Positions 1 to 5,535 of a DNA stretch of 5,535 nucleotides are shown here, piece by piece. Position 1 is the stretch's first letter. Every line of letters begins with the position of its first letter. The stretch covers positions 1 to 5,535 of the forward strand of contig JAAZHB010000250.1 of assembly GCA_012510935.1 (NCBI GenBank), written 5' to 3'. The notes under the pieces are model-generated. The model saw only the letters and a list, made by a program, of their open reading frames with translations. It did not search any database and was not told where the DNA came from. The translations under genes and the position numbers were made by a program. Source of the DNA: Clostridiales bacterium (GTDB lineage Bacteria > Bacillota_A > Clostridia > Peptostreptococcales > Anaerovoracaceae).

Positions 1-757
1 CATATTGAACAGCTAAGCCGGCATCATAAAACAATCTTCTTACAGTTCTTGCACCATCTATTGATTCGTCAATTACTCTCAAAAATTGACCTAAAAGTTC
101 CTTTGACAGGTCCGAGCCGGCAAAGTCTTCGCTAGTCATAAGAAGCTTCTCAGTCATGTCTTTAGCCCACTCAAAATAATTAGGCATTGATCTAAGCTTA
201 GCATAGTCACCTATAATCGAAGCCTTTATGCCCTCTTCCGATCTATCGCTGCTGTATTTTTGCAAAAACTCCTTAAATGAGCAGCCTTCGATATAGTCAT
301 CTTTGGCAAAAAGCATTTCGAACACTTCATCGATTGCATTCATTTGCAACATAGAGCTTTGAATCTCATCGCAGACATTAAAGTTAGGTTCTATATCCAC
401 CTCGTAGAAAAATTCTTTAATTACTCTCACTTCAAAGCTATTAAATGTTGAAATATATGACCTATATAGTCTATCTAACTGATTCTTTAATTTCTTTCTA
501 TCTTGATCAGAGCATTCCTCGGATAGTCTCTTCTTTATCTCTTTGGAAATCTTTAATTTCATCTCAGATGCTGCTGCATTCGTAAATGTAACAACAAGCA
601 TCTCGTCAACATTGGCTTCTCCCGAAAGAATGATATTAATAATTCTCTGCACTAAAACTGCTGTTTTGCCGGAGCCTGCTGCTGCAGCAACAAGGATACT
701 CTTATCTAAAGTATCTATTGCATGTTTCTGTTCTTTTGTGAATTTGACGCTACCCAT
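1..757 (-). CDS. addA: ATP-dependent helicase/nuclease subunit A (AddA), N-terminal part
   Basis: AddA pairs with AddB to unwind and resect double-strand DNA ends for RecA-dependent repair. It is the Gram-positive counterpart of RecBCD and acts in the cytoplasm. Only the first 252 codons are present; the family is about 1200 residues, so the rest, including the C-terminal nuclease, lies beyond the left edge. Visible superfamily 1 features are a Q-motif (F6-T7-x-x-Q10), a Walker A AAAGSGKT at residues 25-32 with K31 and T32, and motif Ia VVTFTNAAASEMK at 55-67. The later region with YSSDRSEEG and LRSMPNYFEWAKDM fits AddA better than UvrD or PcrA. The ATG at 757 is preceded by AGGTG (plus-strand 763-767), five bases upstream. 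The usual TxHSFC of motif Ib reads TFNSFE here (104-109). The gene is divergent from gpmI, with no addB ahead of it in the window. AddA is a confident call; the alternative would be another UvrD-like helicase. Confidence 0.88.
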   Translation of the reverse strand, partial: MGSVKFTKEQKHAIDTLDKSILVAAAAGSGKTAVLVQRIINIILSGEANVDEMLVVTFTNAAASEMKLKISKEIKKRLSEECSDQDRKKLKNQLDRLYRSYISTFNSFEVRVIKEFFYEVDIEPNFNVCDEIQSSMLQMNAIDEVFEMLFAKDDYIEGCSFKEFLQKYSSDRSEEGIKASIIGDYAKLRSMPNYFEWAKDMTEKLLMTSEDFAGSDLSKELLGQFLRVIDESIDGARTVRRLFYDAGLAVQY

Positions 758-835
758 TTTTACACCTGCTCTTCCTGAAATTCTAATTCTTATTTTACTA
801 TATCGTGTTGTCTTATGCTAGCACTCCAAAAACTG

Positions 836-844
836 TGGTATAAT
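836..844 (+). promoter_or_regulatory. Extended -10 promoter for gpmI
   Basis: TGG followed by a perfect TATAAT at 839-844 forms an extended -10 element of the sigma-A (vegetative) type. At 16-18 bases upstream there is no good match to TTGACA, which extended -10 promoters can tolerate. Transcription would begin near 850-852, giving a leader of about 35 bases that holds only the ribosome binding site. No operator or riboswitch is visible. I could not identify a convincing promoter for the divergent addA in the same gap; a TATAGT/TAAAAT stretch on the minus strand at 792-802 is only a weak candidate. Confidence 0.6.
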
Positions 845-870
845 TTCTATACATATTGCATCAAATATAT

Positions 871-876
871 AGGAGG
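871..876 (+). promoter_or_regulatory. Ribosome binding site that sets the gpmI start
   Basis: A perfect AGGAGG sits nine bases before the ATG at 886. An in-frame TTG at 856 would lie upstream of this site and would translate the Shine-Dalgarno sequence itself as Arg-Arg. The ATG at 886 is therefore preferred. It also places the active-site residues at the same numbers (D12, S62) as in the Bacillus enzyme. Confidence 0.85.
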
Positions 877-885
877 AATAAAACA

Positions 886-2400
886 ATGCTTCACAGACCA
901 ACTATGCTTATGATTCTTGATGGATACGGACTAAGAGATGATAGCCACGGCAATGCAATTGCCGCAGCAAGCAAGCCAAATCTTGATAGAATTTTTAATA
1001 AATATCCAACCATTCCACTTCAAGCAAGCGGTACTGCTGTAGGACTTCCTGCCGGTCAGATGGGTAACTCTGAGGTAGGCCATCTCAACATTGGCGCTGG
1101 AAATGTAATCTACCAGAATCTTCTGAAGATTACCCGTTCAATAGAGTCCGGTGACTTCTTTAAGAATCCAGCTCTTTTGGATGCTATGGAGAATGCTCGT
1201 AACGGGCACACTCTTCATGTTATGGGGCTTCTATCTGATGGCGGAGTACATAGCCATATTGAGCATCTAAAAGCTGTACTTAAGATGGCAAAAGATAATA
1301 ATGTTAAAGAAGTAATAGTCCATTGCTTCCTTGACGGCAGAGATGTTCCGCCGACAAGCGCACTAAAGTACATGGACGAGTTAGAGACATATATAGCGGA
1401 TATTAACCCGGGGAAAATCGGTGTGGTTTCTGGTCGTTTCTATGCGATGGATAGGGATAAACGTTGGGAGAGACTTGTTCTTGCATATGACTCACTGACT
1501 CTCAGTGAAGGTGCTAAGGCACAAAGTGCATCTGAAGCAATTTCTAATTCGTATGCAAAGGATGAAATTGATGAATTCGTGCTTCCTTCTGTTGTTACTC
1601 CAAGCCCTATTAAGGACAATGACTCAGTAATATTTGTAAACTTCAGACCGGATAGAGCAAGAGAGATTACCCGAGCACTTGTTGATAAGGATTTTGACGG
1701 GTTTAAGCGCAAGACAATACCTAAGAATCTTTGTTATGTATGCATGACTGAATACGATGCAACAATGCCGAATGTTAAGGTAGCTTTTCCTCCAGAAGAT
1801 GTGGACCCTACACTTGGCAAGACATTATCTCAAAACGGGCTCACGCAACTTCGTATAGCTGAGACAGAGAAATATGCACATGTTACATTTTTCTTTAATG
1901 GTGGTGTTGAAGAGCCAACTCAAGGAGAGGACAGAATTTTGATTCCTTCGCCAAAGGTTGAAACCTATGACCTGCAACCTGAGATGAGTGCTCCTGAGGT
2001 TGCCAAGACAGTAATAGAGAAAATTAATGCGTCTTCATACGATGTATATATTCTAAATTTTGCAAATCCGGACATGGTTGGGCATACTGGTAATTTCGAT
2101 GCTGCGGTAACTGCTATTGAAACGATAGATAAACTAGTCGGTGGAATTGAAGAAGCTATTCTTTCTCAGGATGGTCAGATTCTACTAACTGCAGACCATG
2201 GGAATGCAGATTATATGCTCGACGATAACGATAATGTTGTCACAAAGCATTCAGTGTCTGATGTTCCTTTGTGCCACATTTGCAAGGAGCCTTGTACTTT
2301 TAAGGCAAAGGAAGGAAAACTAGCAGACATCGCTCCTACAATGCTTACATTAATGGGAATCGAAGTACCAAGCGGTATGAATGGCGATATATTGGTATAA
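886..2400 (+). CDS. gpmI: 2,3-bisphosphoglycerate-independent phosphoglycerate mutase
   Basis: This 504-residue enzyme interconverts 3-phosphoglycerate and 2-phosphoglycerate in glycolysis and gluconeogenesis, using two metal ions (usually Mn2+) and a phosphoserine intermediate. It is cytoplasmic. Length matches the family (about 510). The phosphatase-like domain supplies D12 (MILDGYG), the nucleophile S62 (GQMGNSEVGH), D396 and H400 (NPDMVGHTG), D437 and H438 (TADHGNADY) and H455 (TKHSVSDVP). The spacing of these ligands matches Bacillus stearothermophilus iPGM, with a uniform shift of seven in the C-terminal half. The inserted transferase domain shows GGVHSHIEHL, the FLDGRDVPPTSA segment, GRFYAMDRDKRWERL and RPDRAREITRAL. 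Nothing essential is missing. The gene stands alone rather than in the usual gapA-pgk-tpiA-gpmI-eno cluster, has its own promoter, and ends at a terminator shared with the converging aro operon. I am very sure of the call. Confidence 0.97.
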   Translation: MLHRPTMLMILDGYGLRDDSHGNAIAAASKPNLDRIFNKYPTIPLQASGTAVGLPAGQMGNSEVGHLNIGAGNVIYQNLLKITRSIESGDFFKNPALLDAMENARNGHTLHVMGLLSDGGVHSHIEHLKAVLKMAKDNNVKEVIVHCFLDGRDVPPTSALKYMDELETYIADINPGKIGVVSGRFYAMDRDKRWERLVLAYDSLTLSEGAKAQSASEAISNSYAKDEIDEFVLPSVVTPSPIKDNDSVIFVNFRPDRAREITRALVDKDFDGFKRKTIPKNLCYVCMTEYDATMPNVKVAFPPEDVDPTLGKTLSQNGLTQLRIAETEKYAHVTFFFNGGVEEPTQGEDRILIPSPKVETYDLQPEMSAPEVAKTVIEKINASSYDVYILNFANPDMVGHTGNFDAAVTAIETIDKLVGGIEEAILSQDGQILLTADHGNADYMLDDNDNVVTKHSVSDVPLCHICKEPCTFKAKEGKLADIAPTMLTLMGIEVPSGMNGDILV

Positions 2401-2422
2401 TCGGCGCAATACAATAATACAA

Positions 2423-2454
2423 AAGGAGGCACCCTGCAGAAGTGGTGTCTCCTT
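2423..2454. terminator. Shared intrinsic terminator between gpmI and the aro operon
   Basis: An 11-base-pair stem with one G-T pair (arms 2423-2433 and 2444-2454) closes a 10-base loop. It lies 22 bases after the gpmI stop and about 68 bases after the stop of the fusion gene. Read on the minus strand, the stem is followed by TTTTGTATTATT, a fair U-tract, so it should end the aro transcript well. Read on the plus strand, the stem is followed by CTCAAACC with no U-tract. It may therefore stop gpmI transcription less efficiently, though no other hairpin is seen for that gene. Confidence 0.8.
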
Positions 2455-2521
2455 CTCAAACCACAACTTCATCTATTTCTATCGTAATACTAGCTTTTCA
2501 AGTAGCGAATCATCGAAAATT

Positions 2522-4228
2522 TTATTTTGCGGATTCACAAATTGCGATTTCCGCTTCTAACATATCATCTAGGAATGTTTGCGTTTTCCTTTGAATTCTG
2601 TATGCAAAACATCTGATGTCATATATGTACGAATTCTTATCACCATATTTATTTCTTGTCTCACCAAAAGTCGAAATATTGCTTACTGTCACATCAGACA
2701 TTTTCCTGTAAATGCTATAACGCTCCTTGTACAATTTCTCGACACCATCGCGTTGCGACAATGGTCTGTTTTTCTGGGAGAGCGACGATGTAGGTCTCTT
2801 GATAAAAACCACAATAGCGTTCTCTTTGATAATATCTCTATTTCTCGGTCTGAGGACCGATCCACCCCCACTTGCAATAACACATCCCGATAGCTTGCAT
2901 GCATTTGTCAGTGCCTGTGTCTCATAGTTTCTAAAAGCCTCTTCACCAATGCCACCTTCACTAAGAGCTTCTGAAACTGACATTCCCATAAGCTTCTCCG
3001 TCTCTTTATCTATATCAATAAATGGGCGTTCTAGAATTCTTGCAAGCATCCTGCTAACTGAGGTCTTCCCGCTTCCGGGCATTCCGATAGTGATAATATT
3101 AAGCTGTTCCGAAAGTAGCACCCTTTTAACCTCACGCACCAATTTCTCATCATCACTGTGGTCAGAAATATCTAGCCATATTGATTTCGAGAAAAGAGCT
3201 TGACGAATTAGCATATCAAGTCCGGAAATAGTGTAAACTCTAGACTGTCTTAGAAATTTCCCAAAAACAAGCTTATTCTCTTTACCACCGCAGCGTTCTG
3301 CGTCTTGCAAAAATTTCGTTCTATAAGGGTTATAAATTAAATCTATTGCAATCTCAAGATTTTTCATTAAACGAGTGTTGATGAGTTTGCCATCAAGTGG
3401 AGAAGACCCGTTCTCTGGATACATCCCAACAGGTGTTGCATTCACAATGAGTCTTGCATCCTTATGTTCTCTTAGGTCATTATATCCAATGATATTGTAA
3501 TTGCATCCTAGCTTATCTATAGCCGCATTAACATCTCTAGTTACCACATAGATAGGATCTGCGCCGAGCGATTTAAGCCCATGAACAGCCGCTCTTGCAC
3601 CACCACCCGTGCCAAAAACCATAGCTTTCCAGCCAGTAATATCTCTGTTTACGAGGAATCTAAAACCATAAACATCTGTATTAAATCCAACTAGTCTACC
3701 ATCACTCATTCTTTTAACTGTGTTAACCGCGTTAATGCTCTTTGCTTCGTCACTTATATCATCTAGATACTTGATGACAGTCTCTTTGTATGGGTGGGTA
3801 ATATTAAATCCGCTATAGTTTGCATCGTTCAAATATTCAGCAAGTTCCTTTTCATTCTTAGCCTCAAGAAGATCATAGTTATAGTCTCCAATAAGAGCAT
3901 GAAGTTTGCTTGAGAGACTATGTTTTACACTTCCCCCAATTAGGGCATAGTTCTCATCAACCTCATCTCGTATAGCATATTGATATGATTTGCTAATCTC
4001 TGCCAAGCTTTTATATAACCTTACTGCATAAGGTCTCATTGTTTCATCAGCTTGCAAGGAAACCATATCAAGCTTCTCCTGCTCGCGTTCCGCATCATAT
4101 ACAGGTAAATCATTTACGATCTTGTACTCGCCGATTTGTTTAGAAATCTTCAGACGCTCTTCGAAAAGTTCAACCAGTTGCTTGTCAACAAGGTCTATCT
4201 CGTCTCTTAATAATTTAACATCTTTCAT
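2522..4228 (-). CDS. Trifunctional chorismate mutase / shikimate dehydrogenase / shikimate kinase
   Basis: One 568-residue frame joins three cytoplasmic aromatic-pathway enzymes. Residues 1-87 are an AroQ-type chorismate mutase (chorismate to prephenate). Its R8, R25, K36, D45, R48 and E49 keep the spacing of E. coli R11, R28, K39, D48, R51 and E52. Residues 93-354 are shikimate dehydrogenase AroE (NADPH reduction of 3-dehydroshikimate). Catalytic K148 (NITHPYK) and D185 (GFNTD) lie 37 apart as in E. coli; GTGGGARA (206-213) binds the nucleotide; NATPVGM is at 263-269 and SGLDMLIRQA at 335-344. Residues 376-520 are shikimate kinase AroK: Walker A GMPGSGKT (382-389), D405xD407, FRNYE (432-436), ASGGG (452-456), NRPLS (487-491) and R503. 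All key residues are kept, so all three activities are plausible. Oddities are about 14 extra residues near 315-335 and a 48-residue tail. An AAGGAGA site (plus-strand 4238-4244) sits nine bases before the ATG. It is the last gene of the operon. Confidence 0.93.
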   Translation of the reverse strand: MKDVKLLRDEIDLVDKQLVELFEERLKISKQIGEYKIVNDLPVYDAEREQEKLDMVSLQADETMRPYAVRLYKSLAEISKSYQYAIRDEVDENYALIGGSVKHSLSSKLHALIGDYNYDLLEAKNEKELAEYLNDANYSGFNITHPYKETVIKYLDDISDEAKSINAVNTVKRMSDGRLVGFNTDVYGFRFLVNRDITGWKAMVFGTGGGARAAVHGLKSLGADPIYVVTRDVNAAIDKLGCNYNIIGYNDLREHKDARLIVNATPVGMYPENGSSPLDGKLINTRLMKNLEIAIDLIYNPYRTKFLQDAERCGGKENKLVFGKFLRQSRVYTISGLDMLIRQALFSKSIWLDISDHSDDEKLVREVKRVLLSEQLNIITIGMPGSGKTSVSRMLARILERPFIDIDKETEKLMGMSVSEALSEGGIGEEAFRNYETQALTNACKLSGCVIASGGGSVLRPRNRDIIKENAIVVFIKRPTSSLSQKNRPLSQRDGVEKLYKERYSIYRKMSDVTVSNISTFGETRNKYGDKNSYIYDIRCFAYRIQRKTQTFLDDMLEAEIAICESAK

Positions 4229-4237
4229 CGTAAGCCG

Positions 4238-4244
4238 TCTCCTT
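4238..4244 (-). promoter_or_regulatory. Ribosome binding site of the aroQ-aroE-aroK fusion gene
   Basis: AAGGAGA on the minus strand lies nine bases before the ATG at 4228. It sits inside the 20-base gap after the aroC stop, so ribosomes finishing aroC would end almost on top of it. This supports the ATG at 4228, which is also where the chorismate mutase homology begins. Confidence 0.8.
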
Positions 4245-4248
4245 CTTT

Positions 4249-5307
4249 CTAGTTTAGTCGGTCATATAGAACAAGTGCTGAATAAGCCTCAACAATTGGC
4301 AATGCACGCGGCACCACACAGACATCATGTCTACCGATAGTAGATAAAATGCACTCTTGCATTGTATCTACATCAATAGTATTCTGCTCCTTATTAATAG
4401 ATGGTACTGGCTTAAAAGCAATCCTTGCTGTAATATCCATTCCAGTCGAAATCCCACCAGAAATTCCACCCTGTCTATTTTGCCAAGTCAGAATTCTTCC
4501 ATCATTAATATGATATTCATCATTATTCTGCGATCCAGTTAAACGGCTTCCATAAAAGCCAGAACCAAATTCAACCCCTTTAACAGATGGTATAGAATAC
4601 AGAAGCCTTGCTAGATCTCCCTCAATTCCATTTAGTCCTGCTCCACCAATTCCAGCTGGGTATCCAGTAATTGTAAGCTTAATAACTCCACCTAATGAAT
4701 CTCCAGATTCTTTGACGGAATCAATTCTATCACAAATTGACTCAATCTGGGTTGTACTATCCTTGTCAAAAGGGACTCCCCCAATTTCATCGATTTCTGC
4801 TCTAATACCAATGCCCATATAATAAAGCTGTGAAATTGCAATATAACCAGCTACACAGACTGGCGCTGTCATTCGTCCAGAGAATTTCCCGCCTCCTGGT
4901 TTAAGTCCATCAATTCCATAAGAAAGAAAAGCACCCAAATCTGCATGCCCTGGTCTTAATTTCGTTAAATTCTGCTTATAGTCCGAAGATTTGTGATTCT
5001 TATTATAAATATATGCCTCTATCACAGGCTCTGCAGCTATGCATTCGCCGCCATCGGAAATAACACCTTTCTCAAAAACTACCTCATCCGGTTCTTTTCT
5101 CGAGGTGGAGCATTTCTTAGCTATCAATTGAATAACTGGTTCATCGCTCATAACGCCAGGCGCGCGTCTTGCCATAAATGCGGCAAGACAATCACTACTA
5201 AAAGCAGTTCCAACTGGAAACCCCTTTATTATGACTCCGATTCTCTCATCGTGAGATTCTCCTATTATTTCAATCTTTAGTTTCCCACTTTCCGTAATTG
5301 AATGCAT
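4249..5307 (-). CDS. aroC: Chorismate synthase
   Basis: Chorismate synthase removes phosphate from EPSP to give chorismate, the branch point for Phe, Tyr, Trp and folate, and needs reduced FMN. The 352-residue product is near normal length (350-390). Visible motifs are GESH (16-19, the flavin-site histidine), RPGHAD (118-123, the second conserved histidine), GGGKFSGRMTAP (138-149, clostridial style), the middle GSQNNDEY, QGGISGG (279-285) and GRHDVCVVPRALP (325-337). The N-terminal quarter is unusual: GESHG reads GESHD, there are about 11 extra residues after RRAPG (48-51), and the usual TTGTP-like segment is poorly conserved around 88-94. The ATG at 5307 is chosen because AGGG lies nine bases upstream and it starts one base after the aroA stop. 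An in-frame TTG at 5328 would overlap aroA. The next gene starts 20 bases downstream, so translation is probably coupled along the operon. Confidence 0.93.
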   Translation of the reverse strand: MHSITESGKLKIEIIGESHDERIGVIIKGFPVGTAFSSDCLAAFMARRAPGVMSDEPVIQLIAKKCSTSRKEPDEVVFEKGVISDGGECIAAEPVIEAYIYNKNHKSSDYKQNLTKLRPGHADLGAFLSYGIDGLKPGGGKFSGRMTAPVCVAGYIAISQLYYMGIGIRAEIDEIGGVPFDKDSTTQIESICDRIDSVKESGDSLGGVIKLTITGYPAGIGGAGLNGIEGDLARLLYSIPSVKGVEFGSGFYGSRLTGSQNNDEYHINDGRILTWQNRQGGISGGISTGMDITARIAFKPVPSINKEQNTIDVDTMQECILSTIGRHDVCVVPRALPIVEAYSALVLYDRLN

Positions 5308-5308
5308 C

Positions 5309-5535
5309 CTATTCAACCCTACCCCCAAGCCTTATAATTTCTTCAAAAAAATCCGGATATGATTTAGCAACGGCCGCTGTATTAGAGATCTTGACGGGAA
5401 TCTCTGTAACTATTGAAAGAAATGCTGCTAGCATAACCATCCTATGATCATTATATGTCTCTACATCTTTATCAGACCCTTTAAGTAGGTGTCCGTATGT
5501 TCCCTCTATTTGCAATCCATTCTCAAGCTCTGTAA
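5309..5535 (-). CDS. aroA: 3-phosphoshikimate 1-carboxyvinyltransferase (EPSP synthase), C-terminal part
   Basis: EPSP synthase joins phosphoenolpyruvate to shikimate 3-phosphate, the step before chorismate synthase. Only the last 74 codons and the TAG stop (5309-5311) are in the window; the family is about 430 residues and the rest lies past the right edge. The signature that identifies it is YNDHRMVMLAA, matching the conserved DHR.xM motif that contacts phosphoenolpyruvate, followed by a KSYPDFFEEIIRLGG ending. In E. coli the matching Arg and Lys (R386, K411) are active-site residues. The segment fits domain 1 of the two-domain fold. The EPSPS class that governs glyphosate sensitivity cannot be judged because the diagnostic glycine loop is outside the window. 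aroC starts one base after the stop, so the two genes are co-transcribed and probably translationally coupled. Confidence 0.92.
   Translation of the reverse strand, partial: TELENGLQIEGTYGHLLKGSDKDVETYNDHRMVMLAAFLSIVTEIPVKISNTAAVAKSYPDFFEEIIRLGGRVE
5317..5320 (-). promoter_or_regulatory. Probable ribosome binding site of aroC inside the end of aroA
   Basis: Minus-strand AGGG, within a G-rich stretch (5317-5326), lies nine bases before the ATG at 5307. It is embedded in the last codons of aroA (Gly-Gly-Arg-Val-Glu). It is a weak core alone, which suggests that aroC translation depends partly on ribosomes terminating at the aroA stop. Confidence 0.5.

Noticed and set aside
543..821. Plus-strand open frame of 92 codons
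   Set aside because: It lies antisense to addA, whose minus-strand frame contains Walker A and motif Ia. The frame has no ribosome site or recognisable domain.
818..826. GCTAGCACTC resembling half of a CIRCE heat-shock operator (TTAGCACTC)
   Set aside because: The inverted partner GAGTGCTAA is absent at the required nine-base distance, so HrcA binding is not supported.
856..885. Ten-codon N-terminal extension of gpmI from a TTG at 856
   Set aside because: It would translate the perfect AGGAGG site itself. The ATG at 886 has ideal spacing and matches the family N-terminus.
1440..1712. Minus-strand open frame inside gpmI
   Set aside because: It is an antisense shadow of a fully conserved gene, with no domain and no ribosome site.
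2211..2459. Minus-strand open frame covering the end of gpmI and the hairpin
   Set aside because: Its start would lie in or beside the terminator stem, and the rest is antisense to the conserved metal-binding end of gpmI.
2456..2521. Possible second hairpin (TTTTC...GAAAA near 2496-2521) as the aro terminator
   Set aside because: Only about five A-T-rich pairs form around a long loop, far weaker than the stem at 2423-2454.
2579..3203. Several short plus- and minus-strand frames over the kinase region
   Set aside because: All overlap the shikimate kinase domain, whose motifs are intact in the 2522-4228 frame. None has a recognisable product.
3241..3317. Imperfect direct repeat (GAAATTT followed by AAGAC-like bases) at 3241-3260 and 3299-3317, which might explain the AroE insertion by duplication
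   Set aside because: Only short matches separated by mismatches and gaps are shared. This is expected by chance in AT-rich coding DNA.
4993..5280. Plus-strand open frame of 95 codons opposite aroC
   Set aside because: It is an antisense shadow of the conserved aroC N-terminal region. No ribosome site or domain is visible.

Overview
The window looks like ordinary chromosomal housekeeping DNA from a low-GC Gram-positive anaerobe of the Clostridia. The signs are an AddA-type helicase/nuclease, a cofactor-independent phosphoglycerate mutase, strong AGGAGG-type ribosome binding sites, AT-rich codon use, and clostridial variants of the aromatic enzymes (a GGGxFSGR motif in AroC, an RPLS motif in the shikimate kinase). 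The Mogibacterium/Eubacterium Family XIII group is a possible home, but this is inferred from protein style only, not from a search.

Layout: (1) positions 1-757, minus strand, hold the N-terminal 252 codons of addA, a subunit of the AddAB double-strand-break repair helicase/nuclease; the gene runs off the left edge. (2) Positions 758-885 are a short divergent intergenic region with an extended -10 promoter firing rightward. (3) Positions 886-2400, plus strand, hold gpmI, a complete glycolytic phosphoglycerate mutase with all metal ligands and the catalytic serine. (4) Positions 2401-2521 are a convergent intergenic region holding one strong stem-loop, the shared terminator. (5) Positions 2522-5535, minus strand, are the 3' part of a shikimate-pathway operon in the order aroA (C-terminal 74 residues only), aroC, and a 568-residue three-domain fusion of chorismate mutase, shikimate dehydrogenase and shikimate kinase.

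Together the minus-strand genes cover five reactions: 3-dehydroshikimate to shikimate, shikimate 3-phosphate, EPSP, chorismate and finally prephenate. Genes for the earlier steps (DAHP synthase, aroB, aroD) would be expected upstream, beyond the right edge. aroA and aroC are separated by one base, and aroC and the fusion gene by 20 bases, so they are almost certainly one transcript ending at the hairpin at 2423-2454.

I found no RNA genes, mobile elements, CRISPR arrays, phage genes or defence systems. The points of interest are the AroQ-AroE-AroK fusion, an apparent insertion near the end of its dehydrogenase domain, a long C-terminal tail on its kinase domain, an unusual N-terminal quarter in AroC, and a substituted helicase motif in AddA.
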